The notes: a model not told the origin generated them from the sequence alone. DNA of 64,000 bases from Myxococcales bacterium (GCA_016703425.1 JADJCA010000015.1:248001-312000), one strand, 5' to 3'; positions 1-13,029 are shown, counted from the stretch's first letter. Program-made: numbers and translations.

Positions 1-709
1 GCTCCTTCTGATACTGCAGCGGCGTGGTCGACGTGACCGCCCTGAAGTGTTTGTGGAAGGACGACGCGCTCATGCCAACCCGCCGCGCCAGCTCCGGGAT
101 CTCGATGCGCGCGCGGATGTCGCCTCGGATGTGGCCGATGGCGCGCGCGACGGCGCTCTCGATGCTGTCGTAGCGAATTAGACTCCGGAGCATTCCGCCG
201 AAGGGAGCCGTGAGCAGGCGGTAGTGGATCTCCTTTAGGACGAGGGGGCCGAGCACCTTCGCGTCTGCGGGGGCGTCGGCAAGCTTCAGGTATCGACGCA
301 AGGCGTCGAGCAGGCCGGGATCCGCGCGATGGGTCTCCGCCGCGCGGCCGCGCGCACCGTCGAGCGCTGACCCCGCGACCTCGTCGTAGAGCTTCCTGAT
401 CGTGGCGACATCGACTGCGAGGACCAGCGCGAGGTAGGGGGCCTTCGTGATCCGGGAGCGCACCGGGAGGTCGTGACTGACGAGGAGGCACTCCCCCGGG
501 CCGAACGAAAGGGTCTCGGCGCCGAGCGATAGCTGTTTCCTACCTTGGAGGATCAGGCACAGTACCGGCTCGTACAAGGAGGCCTCGATCGCGCTGGGGG
601 CGTCTCGCCGAAGAACGAGAAGCCCCGGCATCGTCTGCGCGCTACCGCCGCTACCGGATAGCTTCGATACCCGACGCAACGCTTGTTCGATGAGCCCCTC
701 CAGATGCAT
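1..709 (-). CDS. AraC-family transcriptional regulator with AraC_N cupin-like domain (runs off the left edge)
   Basis: Translating the minus strand from the ATG at 709 gives an open frame that leaves the window at base 1, so the last part of the protein is missing. Residues about 20-150 resemble the AraC_N effector domain (VLCLILQGRKQLSLG, then GECLLVSHDLPV). Near the left edge comes the first helix-turn-helix of the DNA-binding domain (IPELARRVGMSASSFHKHF). The family are DNA-binding activators or repressors answering to small molecules. The aldo/keto reductase gene starts 180 bp away in the opposite direction, the usual arrangement for AraC_N regulators that control a neighbouring oxidoreductase. 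Regulation of that gene is inferred from position. About 236 residues are visible out of roughly 300 expected. Confidence 0.88.
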   Translation of the reverse strand, partial: MHLEGLIEQALRRVSKLSGSGGSAQTMPGLLVLRRDAPSAIEASLYEPVLCLILQGRKQLSLGAETLSFGPGECLLVSHDLPVRSRITKAPYLALVLAVDVATIRKLYDEVAGSALDGARGRAAETHRADPGLLDALRRYLKLADAPADAKVLGPLVLKEIHYRLLTAPFGGMLRSLIRYDSIESAVARAIGHIRGDIRARIEIPELARRVGMSASSFHKHFRAVTSTTPLQYQKE

Positions 710-888
710 TCCGCGACCCCATCGGCCATCGTAGACCAGTCTGCACGCGGAGATGGATTCTCCGGATGCGAAGAGGATTGGGCAATATGTCTGCAGGAAC
801 AGGCAGGCGCACGGGGCTCGCGTCAGGTAGGGTCTCGTCACGTCCAGTCCAAGGCGACGCGCGCAGACACCCAGCCGGAGATTGTTCC
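710..888. promoter_or_regulatory. Divergent promoter region between the AraC regulator and the aldo/keto reductase
   Basis: The 179-bp gap separates two divergently transcribed genes, so both promoters and any AraC binding site must lie here. I see no convincing -35/-10 pair and no clear operator repeat. A purine-rich GGAG about 10 bases before the ATG at 889 is a plausible ribosome binding site for the reductase. Confidence 0.4.
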
Positions 889-1854
<966 letters not shown>

Positions 1855-1975
1855 CGGGGGCGGGTTCCACGGCCAACTCGTCGCGGCGCAGCACCGGCAT
1901 GGTCATGCGCCGCGGACCGCGAGGCCCCGCGTCGAGCTCAAGCGGAGGGCGAGCTCCGCTTGCCCGCGAAGGAGG

Positions 1976-2095
1976 TCTAGCGCTCGGAGGTCGGTGAGGA
2001 TTTCGATGACAGACCGCGTGGTTGACGCCCGCGATTCGGCATGCGCGCCCGTCCTCGTGGGCGAACGTGCGCCAGGCTCCAACGGCAGCCTCCGC
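1976..2095 (-). pseudogene. Decayed C-terminal fragment of the DUF6891/WGR-like gene found intact at 3369-4247
   Basis: On the minus strand the words WRTFAHEDGR and RIAGVNHAVC match the C-terminal part of the protein encoded at 3369-4247 (WRTFAHEDGREWRIAGLNNAVC). At DNA level about 90 bases align with the 3480-3580 region at roughly 80% identity by eye. No start, no N-terminal domain and no intact stop are kept, so this is a relic. It lies directly downstream of the peptide gene at 2185-2352. Confidence 0.6.
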
Positions 2096-2180
2096 GGGAC
2101 ATGCCGCGTTGACGTGCCCGATCAGCAGAACCGCCGCGCCCACGAGGGTACGCCTCGCGGCGCGCGGCGTGATCGAGCGC

Positions 2181-2538
2181 CCTGTCAGAAGACCCAATGG
2201 TCGATGTGACAGGACATCGTCACATCAACGACGTTTTCCGATGGGCGCATTTGGTCGGTGCGAAGGCCACCACACACCGTTTCGAGATCTTGCTCGAGGA
2301 CCTCCTCGAGCCGGTCGTCGTTGCATCGTTTGGATTCGTCGTGTTGGCTCATGAATCACCTCGCTTCCACCGGCTGCAAGCGATGTACCTGCGCCTTGCC
2401 GCTGACTTTTCGGTGCGCTCGCGGCCTCCGCTGCACGCCAAGTGCACGTTCCGCACTTCGTGGTGACCTTGGCGTCACCGGGGTCGCCGATTGGAACAAG
2501 GTCCGAGGTTCTCGTTACCGCGAGCCAGGAACAACCGC
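2181..2538 (-). repeat. 360-bp dispersed repeat, copy A (peptide gene plus conserved upstream region)
   Basis: This block aligns almost without gaps to 6613-6971 at roughly 80-85% identity by eye. It contains the whole peptide gene and about 185 bases upstream of its ATG. Within the upstream part CTCGCGGTAACGAGAACCTC is identical in both copies and may be a promoter or binding site. Similarity fades sharply beyond the stop codon. Confidence 0.8.
2185..2352 (-). CDS. Small peptide with double-glycine-type leader, copy A (putative RiPP or bacteriocin precursor)
   Basis: A 55-residue peptide not recognised as a named family. A GAGGTG ribosome binding site stands 5 bases before the ATG at 2352. 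Residues 1-29 look like a leader: charged, helical (DDRLEEVLEQDLETV) and ending in a Gly-Gly pair with Leu at -7 and Val at -4. This is the pattern cut by C39-peptidase ABC exporters. The remaining 26 residues (LRTDQMRPSENV, then MSCHIDHW near the end) would be the released core with one Cys. A second copy of identical length lies at 6617-6784. The 17 differing codons include 8 silent ones and mostly conservative changes, and the core is nearly invariant, which argues for a selected product. No modification enzyme or transporter is seen nearby, so 'RiPP' is an inference. Confidence 0.55.
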   Translation of the reverse strand: MSQHDESKRCNDDRLEEVLEQDLETVCGGLRTDQMRPSENVVDVTMSCHIDHWVF

Positions 2539-2667
2539 ACCGTCGTGCGAACCGCACCTTGGTTCCGTCACTCGCCGTCCGCCAGGAGGTTTGCGCGGGC
2601 AATGCGCAGAAGGCGTAGGAGCGGCTTCAAGCGTCGGCTATCGGCGACGACTCTTCGTTTCCGCGGT

Positions 2668-2832
2668 GAGCACGTCCAGGATGATCTCGTCGACAACCGC
2701 CGCGGGTGCCGCCCCGACGTCGTCGAACTCGACGATCTTGCGCTTGACGACGAAGCGGTTGCTGGGCGCAGCACGGACGTCAGGCTTAAGACCAGCCCCT
2801 CAGCCACGTTGCCCTCGATCGTCGGCAAGGCG
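2668..2832 (-). pseudogene. RNA ligase remnant, with frameshift and internal deletion
   Basis: The minus strand reads PTIEGNVAEGLVL, matching motif IV of the RNA ligase at 53050-54012. One base is then missing and the match continues in another frame as RFVVKRKIVEFDD (motif V region). After that it jumps over about 60 residues to VVDEIILDVL. An internal deletion plus a one-base deletion make this a dead copy. Confidence 0.7.
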
Positions 2833-2947
2833 ACGAAGCTCTTCGACACCGTGTCGTGGGTCGGCGCTGCCAAGCCTCCCCTCGCACGCTGAAGGAGCGA
2901 CCGCCGTCGGTCTTGGCGCGGCAGCGGCGACCGTGCACGATGCGCGG

Positions 2948-3253
2948 ATGTCGTTCGACGCGAAGACCTATCGCGACCGGTGGGCCAGCTGGGTGAACGA
3001 TCCCTTGCTCCAGAGCCACGGGCTCACCTTCGACCGTACGCTCTCCGGTGTGATCACGGCCCCGCCTGGCAAGGTGCGGGTGTGCGGCTGGCACGTCGAC
3101 TTTGACGAGCGGCCGACTTGCTGGATCGACGTCGCGTCCCGGGAAGAGGCCGAGTTTGTCTGCTCCAACCTGCTCGAGGCCTGCGGTCGCAACGTCGATT
3201 TCGCGACCGCCCACGACGACAGTGGTGCGACTTTGGTGAAGGCTGCGTACTAG
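2948..3253 (+). CDS. Hypothetical protein
   Basis: A 101-residue protein with no family I recognise. It starts MSFDAKTYRDRWASWVNDPL and has a charged, evenly composed sequence with no signal peptide or membrane segment, so it is probably cytoplasmic. Codon use is strongly GC3-biased like the intact genes of the window, which favours real coding. It follows the RNA-ligase remnant and precedes, convergently, the DUF6891/WGR-like gene. Confidence 0.55.
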   Translation: MSFDAKTYRDRWASWVNDPLLQSHGLTFDRTLSGVITAPPGKVRVCGWHVDFDERPTCWIDVASREEAEFVCSNLLEACGRNVDFATAHDDSGATLVKAAY

Positions 3254-3368
3254 CCGACCGAGAGGCCGTTGCGTTGGCGTGGTCGACGTCGAGACCGCGC
3301 CCCCTGCGCGCACCCAAAGCGCGACGTGACCGCCGCCGGCTCGACGGTCCCGCCGCCCGCCGAAGCTT

Positions 3369-4247
3369 CTAGCGCTCGGCGAATCCGTCGACGAGCTGCT
3401 CCTTCACCAAGCGCTCGATCTCCGCATCGAGCTCCTTCGCCGGTGTCCGACGCTCAACGACTTCGCCGTCTTGGTCCTTGATCCGAAGACAGACCGCGTT
3501 GTTGAGGCCCGCGATTCGCCATTCGCGCCCGTCCTCATGGGCAAAGGTCCGCCAGGGTACCGACGGCAGTCTCCGCGGGGCCTTCGTGGTTCGGCGCTTC
3601 TGCCATGCAAAGGCAGTCACGCGGATCCGCGACCCCGCGTCGCCGTCCCACATACACGCGAGGCCTTCTGCCTCGAGAGCCTGCGTGACTTTTTCTGCGA
3701 CGGCGCGCGCCGCGGTATCGCTTCCGTCACGCGCTCCGAACGTGAGCCAGAGTCCTTCGCCGCTCACGGCGCGCTCGAGATCCTGTGAATGGTAGAAGGT
3801 CGCGCCCAGCACCTTCTTGTTCTTCGACTCACGCTTGGCAATCTCTTCGTTCACGGCCGCCCACCCGAGGGTCTGGGTCCCGCCTGCGTTCTGGACGGCC
3901 ACGATGCCGGCGCGGTCGAGCGCATCGAACGCTGAGTCGAGCGCGTCGTTCATCGTTCGGTGGCTCCATTTCTTCTCCTCCGCAGCCTCCTCCTCCCAGA
4001 GCCTGATGCAATACGCGCGATACGTGCCTTCCGCCGAAGCGCCGACGAGCTCGCGTGCCACCTCGTCCGCCTCCGCAAGCAGGCGGTTCCTCTTCGCCTC
4101 GGGAGGATCCTTGGACGAACCGATGAATCCCTTCACGAGAACGCGAAGTCGTGCGAGGCCCTCGGGCGTCAGTTGATGCGCGTGCGCCTTCGCGATCTCG
4201 GCAGAAGGAGGAAGGTTGTCGGCGAGCCACGACATGCAGAGGAACAT
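3369..4247 (-). CDS. DUF6891-like protein with C-terminal WGR-like segment
   Basis: A 292-residue soluble protein. Residues about 95-215 (DALDSAFDALDRAGIVAVQN, then LGATFYHSQDLERAVSGEG and WLTFGA) resemble DUF6891, a domain of unknown function common in actinobacterial and myxobacterial proteins. The C-terminal 60 residues, from WRTFAHEDGREWRIAG to IERLVKEQLVDGFAE, resemble the WGR fold found beside poly-ADP-ribose polymerases and nucleic-acid proteins; this second match is weaker. A start at 4235 (MSWLADN) is equally possible. A decayed copy of the C-terminal part lies at 1976-2095, so this gene belongs to the duplicated patch. Function is unknown. Confidence 0.65.
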   Translation of the reverse strand: MFLCMSWLADNLPPSAEIAKAHAHQLTPEGLARLRVLVKGFIGSSKDPPEAKRNRLLAEADEVARELVGASAEGTYRAYCIRLWEEEAAEEKKWSHRTMNDALDSAFDALDRAGIVAVQNAGGTQTLGWAAVNEEIAKRESKNKKVLGATFYHSQDLERAVSGEGLWLTFGARDGSDTAARAVAEKVTQALEAEGLACMWDGDAGSRIRVTAFAWQKRRTTKAPRRLPSVPWRTFAHEDGREWRIAGLNNAVCLRIKDQDGEVVERRTPAKELDAEIERLVKEQLVDGFAER

Positions 4248-4271
4248 AGGCGATGTGGCGGCAGGCCTTGG

Positions 4272-4968
4272 CTACGGAGAACGAAGTCGCCCGGTTCGGT
4301 GACACCAACCCAGTAGCCATGGAAGGTGTTCACGATGCCCCAGAAACGAGAAGTGACCGAGCCTTGCGCCCCGGATGCAGCCCGCGATGTCAGGATGAGG
4401 CGGCGTGGTGGACACGCTGACTCCGGCTGGGCGGCCGTTGCGAATCGCGACCCTGACTTGCACCTTCATGCTGTCGGGCGCGCCGCACTCGCCGACGAAG
4501 GCGCCGCTGCGCATGGGACGGGAGAGCTGCGCATCGGTGAGGTCCGGCACTTGGCGCCCACCGATGGTGATCTCTTGTTTGTTCGACGCCAGGGCGGCTT
4601 CGTAGGTGGGCCCCGCGGGGCCGCGCCCGCGAAAGGGGGGCCTGAATTCGTCGCTGTCGTCGTCGTCGCTCTCGTCGTTGGTCTTGCTGCGGCTCTCGTT
4701 TGTGTTGGCGAGGCCGACGCCTGAGGCGCCACCACGATGGCTCGGCTTGGGGCCGTTGCCGCCGCGTGGTTTGCCTGGTCCACCCTTCTTCTTGCCGGAC
4801 CTGCCCTTGCCGCGACCGGCGTCTGTGGACGCGTCGGAAGGGAGGCCACTATCGACATACGTGTTCGTCGGTGTGCGCGAGCGACCACTGATTCCACGCG
4901 TACGCACCGGCGCCCCCGAGGACGACGAAGAGCACGACCACGACCGCTGCCGTTCGGCCGCTTCTCAT
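4272..4968 (-). pseudogene. Frameshifted secreted or membrane-anchored hypothetical protein
   Basis: The minus strand begins at the ATG at 4968 with an N-terminal signal anchor (MRSGRTAAVVVVLFVVLGGA). That frame stops shortly after. A second frame then carries a long Lys/Gly/Ser/Asp-rich linker and a C-terminal domain (EITIGGRQVPDLTDAQL, then KVQVRVAIRNGRPAGVSV) typical of myxobacterial periplasmic proteins. The switch lies near 4860-4885 and implies one indel. The extreme C-terminus after CIRGA also looks shifted. Function unknown. I infer one original gene of about 230 codons. Confidence 0.45.
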
Positions 4969-5077
4969 CGCGTCGATGGTAGCCCGCGCGCGACCGGTCG
5001 CGTCGCGCGTTCGTGCTCCTCGGCCAGCGGCGCCTTTCCGACGCCCGATCCGAGCGCGCTCGCGGGAGTCTCCGCGA

Positions 5078-5413
5078 CTAGCGCAGGGCCAAAAGCGCGA
5101 GCCTCTCGGTCGCTAGCTGCTCAATCTCGGCGCGGAGCTGCGCTTCGTCGTCGGCGCTGAGCGCGCGGAACGCCGATGGGAAAGCGGCCTCGAGATCGAC
5201 GAGTACGTCGAGGACGATCTCGCCCAAGACCTCTCTGGGAGCCGCCCCCACCTTGGAACGCGCGGAGGCCACGCGTGCGTCGTTCACCAGGCTTGCGGCA
5301 TGCGACGCGAGCTGGCCCACACTGAGCACGACGTCGGCTTCGAAGGGAGTGGCTTCATCGAAGCGTGCGTCGTCGAACTCGGCGATCTTGCGCTCCCGAG
5401 AGCATGCGTGCAT
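5078..5413 (-). pseudogene. C-terminal remnant of the RNA ligase
   Basis: The 111-residue frame matches the last third of the RNA ligase at 53050-54012, beginning at RKIAEFDDARFDEATPFEAD (intact copy RKIVEFDDARFDEATPFEAD) and running to its C-terminus. The nucleotidyl-transfer domain, with its catalytic lysine, is absent, so it cannot ligate. The C-terminal part is well conserved, suggesting recent truncation or a retained role for the C-terminal domain alone. It is the second ligase relic in this patch. Confidence 0.7.
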
Positions 5414-5649
5414 TGTTCAATCGTAGTGCAACAACATTCTCGCTTTCACGACTCGACGCGATCCGGAGCCAAGTTTGCGCCGGGGAGAGTTCCGGCTAAG
5501 GAGCTCCGATGGCGAACGGCGACCCGCCAGTGGCAGCCGAGCACGAGCTGCCGGCGATAGCGCCACCGATGCGCCCGAGGCTGGCTCCGCCGATCGCGCC
5601 CATCGGACGCTGCTTCCGCTTTTCGCCGGAGGCGAGGTAAGGATCTTCC

Positions 5650-6372
5650 ATGGGCCCGCCCTATCGACCCGACGCCCCTCGCCCCGACCCCGAACTCGCA
5701 CGGCTCGCCGCGCAGGGCGAGCGCCGGCGCGTGCAGGCGGCGGTCGAGGCCGACCGCGGCCGCAACCGTGCTGGCGACAGAAACCTGCGCGTCGCGATCG
5801 GAGGCTTTCGCGGCTCGACGCTGAAGCGAGTGCTCCTCGGCGTGGTCATCGCCGCGGCGGTGACCGGCGTCGCCGCGGTCGTCATGACGGAGAAGGGCCC
5901 GTCGCGTGGCGGCGTCGTGGCGATGGCCTTCGGCGCCACGATGTGCACCTTCATGCTGTGGGTCTTCGTCCCGCCGTTTGCCTCGCGAGCGACAGTGTCG
6001 GCCGAGGAGCGGTGGGTGGGCTCGCAACCGTTCCGACTCGTCGGCTACCTCGAAGTCCTTGCGTTGACCCCTCTCTTCCAGCGCTCGCTGACCTTTCGAC
6101 TCCAGTGGCAACCCGGCGGACGGCCGCCCGACTACTCGCTGATTCATGGAGCGATTGGCGCGATCGATCCTGGCGCGCGGGTTCGGTCGTGCGACGAGAC
6201 CGGCGCGACGATCGTGTCGGGCCCGGTGTCGGGCCACACGGGGATCTCATCCAACCGCGTCCCGGTCTATCGCAATCATCGGCTCCCTGCGCACGTGCAT
6301 GCAGTCGTCGAGAAGTTCCTCGTTCCGCTGCATCGAAGCCATCCGATCACCGAAGTCTCGGTGGAGGGCTGA
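5650..6372 (+). CDS. Two-helix membrane protein of unknown function
   Basis: A 240-residue protein with a charged cytoplasmic N-terminus (about 55 residues rich in Arg/Ala/Asp). Two adjacent hydrophobic segments follow at roughly 60-80 (VLLGVVIAAAVTGVAAVVM) and 88-112 (VVAMAFGATMCTFMLWVF), then about 125 soluble residues. The start at 5650 is the first ATG of the frame and is preceded by AGGTAAGG. I recognise no family. It stands alone on the plus strand between the ligase remnant and the repeat region, so context gives no role. Confidence 0.6.
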   Translation: MGPPYRPDAPRPDPELARLAAQGERRRVQAAVEADRGRNRAGDRNLRVAIGGFRGSTLKRVLLGVVIAAAVTGVAAVVMTEKGPSRGGVVAMAFGATMCTFMLWVFVPPFASRATVSAEERWVGSQPFRLVGYLEVLALTPLFQRSLTFRLQWQPGGRPPDYSLIHGAIGAIDPGARVRSCDETGATIVSGPVSGHTGISSNRVPVYRNHRLPAHVHAVVEKFLVPLHRSHPITEVSVEG

Positions 6373-6426
6373 CAACGCCTCGCACCCGCGCCGTGAGACA
6401 GAACATTCGCCGGTCGCGCGGCTAAA

Positions 6427-6550
6427 TCAGGGCCTGCGAAGCGAGGCGATCGATTCGCGCACCCAGTCCTTGTACTCGGCGAACTTGCAGAACGGTGCCC
6501 CTTCCGTGCTGGTTTCACGGGCGCGAGCGCGTGGGTCGGGAATGTTCCGC
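6427..6550 (-). pseudogene. Possible C-terminal scrap of a trypsin-like protease
   Basis: The last 25 residues of a minus-strand frame ending at 6427 (FCKFAEYKDWVRESI) resemble the closing helix of S1 serine proteases (x-Y-x-D-W-I). Nothing upstream carries the catalytic triad. The match is short and this is a tentative relic. Confidence 0.22.
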
Positions 6551-6612
6551 AACACGGGACAAGCAACGTGCGGCCACAAGGGGCGTGGTGGAACCGCCGC
6601 GGCGTGCGGGCG

Positions 6613-6971
6613 CCTGTCAGAAGGCCCAGTGGTCGATGTGACAAGACATCGAGACATCGATGACGTTTTCCGACGGGCGCATTTGGTCGGTGCGAAGGCC
6701 TCCGGTCACGGCTTCAAGCGCTTGCTCGAGAACCTGCTCCAGCCGGTCGTCGTTGCATCGTTTGGATTCGTCCTGTTGGTTCATGAAGCACCTCGCTTCC
6801 ACCAATCGCAAGCGATGTACCGACGCCATGCCGCTGACTTCTCAGAGCGCTAGCGGCCTCCGCTGCACACCAAGTGCACCTTCCGGCGCTTCAGGGCCCG
6901 GTTGGCGTCACCGGAGTAGCCGATTGGGACGAGGTTCGAGGTTCTCGTTACCGCGAGCCAGGCACAACCGC
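6613..6971 (-). repeat. 360-bp dispersed repeat, copy B
   Basis: Partner of 2181-2538, covering the second peptide gene and about 185 upstream bases. The distance from the conserved ACGAGAACC box to the ATG differs by only one base between copies, so the upstream region has been kept as a unit. Confidence 0.8.
6617..6784 (-). CDS. Small peptide with double-glycine-type leader, copy B (putative RiPP or bacteriocin precursor)
   Basis: A 55-residue peptide, the same length as copy A and 46 of 55 residues identical. The GAGGTG ribosome binding site precedes the ATG at 6784. The leader (DDRLEQVLEQALEAVTGG) fits the double-glycine pattern even better than copy A: Leu -7, Val -4, Gly -2, Gly -1. 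The predicted core starts LRTDQMRPSENV and ends HIDHWAF with a single Cys. Family and modification are unknown. The next minus-strand gene upstream is the ADP-ribosyltransferase-like toxin, whose N-terminus carries a similar ALE-x-V-x-GG motif. Function as an exported peptide is inferred from the leader alone. Confidence 0.6.
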   Translation of the reverse strand: MNQQDESKRCNDDRLEQVLEQALEAVTGGLRTDQMRPSENVIDVSMSCHIDHWAF

Positions 6972-7044
6972 TTGGCTGTCGCGCGCAGAGGAAGGCGACG
7001 GTCAGCCTCGCCAAGTTGGAGCGGCGTCGCTGCCGAGCGAGGTC

Positions 7045-8702
7045 TCATGGGGCGCCGAGCGCGAGCGATTCATTCCCGTTAGCCGCGGCGTTGGCGCGGG
7101 CCGCCGCTCCGCTCGGCGCAACCATGGAGACCGCGGGGCCGGTCGTGAACGGCCGCGTCCAGAATCCCGCCGCGCTGTCGGCCACCGTCCCGATGCCGCC
7201 TGCGGCGCCGCTGACGATGCGCTTCGCGCTGTCTTGCCAACTGCCCGGCGTACTCGGCCACATGGAGTCGAGCGCCTGTTGCGACAAGCCTGATGCGATC
7301 GTCGATGCCGGGAAGGCGATCGCCGCCGCCGTCTGTGCGAGGTCGCTTCGCAGCGCGTGTTGCGCCATCTGCGCGCCGGGGAAGTTCGCGGCAGCCGCGC
7401 GTTCGAGCGCGAGGTCGGCCGCGGCAAACGCTGCTCCGGCGGCGGCGCCGCCCGCCGTTGCTCGCGCCGCGTTCGCCGCCGTGGCCGGAAGCGTAGACGG
7501 TGCCTCGAAGCCCGGGTTCGGCGCGAACTCGCCGATGCCACCCTCGCGCGTTACCGGAGCGACGGCCTCGACCCGCGACATTTCGACGGGCCCGCGGAAG
7601 ACATGCTCCTGCTGGTCGGCGGTGTAGCGGAAGTTGTTCGTCGCGGCGGCGGCGTCGATCGCGCCCTGTCCGTTGATGCGATAGATCCACCCGCTTGCTC
7701 GTTCGCCGTTGCTGAGCGCGAAGTCCCTCGCCACGTCCATGCTGCTCGAGGTCGACACGAAGCTCGATCCCGCTCCGTTGTTCGATACGTGGGCGAAGAG
7801 GTCGTTGTTCGTTCCCTTCGGGACCAGGCCGTCGTTGAAGACTGTCTCGGGCCCCATCGACGGTCGTTCGCCGCGGAAGAGCGGCGCTGGTTGCTCGGCG
7901 ATCGGCGTCTTGAGGAACGGATTGAACGTCGCACTCGGGTCGTTTCCGGCTGCCGACCCGTTCGGCAAGGACCAATCGGCCATGTCCGCCGGTGCGCCCG
8001 ATCCGGACGCGTTCGCCTGGCCGAGCGTCTCCGCCGTCGTGAACCAGTCGCCTTGATGGGGGGCCGCGTTGCCAAGGACCTCGGCGCCCTGGCCTGCATC
8101 GGGCACACCGCCCCACTCCGCGCGACCCGCGGTCGTGTTGCTGCCGACGAGGCCGCCGTCCACCTCTCCCGACGGAAACTCGGCGCCATAGTTGTTCTCA
8201 TTCGACGTGGCCGCGCTCGGCGTGTCGAAGCCGCTGCCGAACCCGGCATAGTTGTCGACGCTGTCTCCCCCTCCTCCGCCACCGCTCGTCTCCCCGTCGG
8301 AAACTCGGCGCCGTAGTTGTTCTCATTCGACGTGGCCGCGCTCGGCGTGTCGAAGCCGCTGCCGAACCCCGCGTAGTTGTCGACGCTGTCTCCGCCTCCT
8401 CCGCCACCGCTCGTCTCCCCCGACGGAAACTCGGCGCCGTAGTTGTTCTCATTCGACGTGGCCGCGCTCGGCGTGTCGAAGCCGCTGCCGAACCCCGCGT
8501 AGTTGTCGACGCTGTCTCCGCCTCCTCCGCCACCGCTCGTCTCCCCCGACGGAAACTCGGCGCCGTAGCTACTGTCGCTCGACGTCGACGTGTCGAAGCC
8601 TCCACCGTAGTCAGAGTAGTCCTCGCCCTCGCCGCCGTGCACGCGTTCGAGCGCGCTCCCCGCGAGCCGGATACCTTTCGTTGCGTGAGACTTGTTCGCC
8701 AT
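7045..8702 (-). CDS. Repeat-bearing secreted toxin with ADP-ribosyltransferase-like domain (frameshifted)
   Basis: The N-terminus (start about 8702) has a short leader ending ALERVHGG, then Ser/Gly-rich 42-residue tandem repeats (each containing DNYAGFGSGFDTPSAATSNE), then in a second frame a 370-residue part. Residues about 95-205 of that part resemble R-S-E ADP-ribosyltransferases: LFRGERPS (NAD-binding Arg), FVSTSSSMDVARDFA (STS motif), GWIYRIN, and ADQQEHVF. The last fits the Q-x-E pair known in pierisin/Scabin-type enzymes that modify nucleic-acid guanine. An Ala-rich tail follows. The first repeat unit at 8180-8304 is 125 instead of 126 bp, which shifts the frame. Unless this is a sequencing indel, the gene is split. 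No ribosome binding site was found for 8702. Target and export are inferred. Confidence 0.6.
8180..8603 (-). repeat. Three 126-bp tandem repeats plus a partial fourth
   Basis: The phrase TCGGCGCC(A/G)TAG recurs at 8180, 8305, 8431 and 8557, giving spacings of 125, 126 and 126. The units are almost identical and encode a 42-residue Gly/Ser/Asn/Asp-rich stalk of the ART toxin. The single missing base in the 8180-8304 unit (CTCCCCGTCGG against CTCCCCCGACGG) is what breaks the reading frame. Confidence 0.95.
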
Positions 8703-9114
8703 GCAGTCGGCATTGCAGCCGACGCGCCAACGCTCGCGCGCGCCTCGAGCGCGTGCGTAGAGACCCGATCGCGCCGTCGCGAACGCCGCTGTGTCGTATG
8801 TTCTCGGAGGAAACGTGGATGAATGGTCCGTGCGCGGGGGTTAACGCTTCGTTCCGTCCGACACGCCACCCGGACATGCTCACGCCCCGCAGGGAGGGCC
8901 GCCTCCCTCGTGTCAGCGCGCCCCGTCTCGGCGGAGTTCCCTGCGTCCGACGCGAGACCGGGTGGGCGAAGCGGCGCCATCAGCTCGTCGATGGTAGAGC
9001 GTCTCGCCCAGAGCCCCGGCGGTGGCGACCTGGACGAACGCTCCCGGTGTCAGACCTCGGGATTGAAGACGTTGAGAACGCGGCCGCGGCGCTGAACGTG
9101 TAGCGGCAGCCCCG
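8703..9114. other. Gene-free 412-bp gap between the toxin and the kinase
   Basis: The toxin and the kinase gene point away from each other, so promoters of both should lie here. I see no supported gene, repeat or clear promoter. Confidence 0.4.

Positions 9115-13020
<3,906 letters not shown>

Positions 13021-13029
<9 letters not shown>

Noticed and set aside
766..888. Longer start for the aldo/keto reductase
   Set aside because: The 41 extra residues are Arg-rich and unlike the family. The ATG at 889 has a ribosome binding site and fits homologues.
8180..8603. Possible CRISPR array at the 126-bp repeats
   Set aside because: The repeats are directly adjacent without spacers, and they code for a Gly/Ser stalk.
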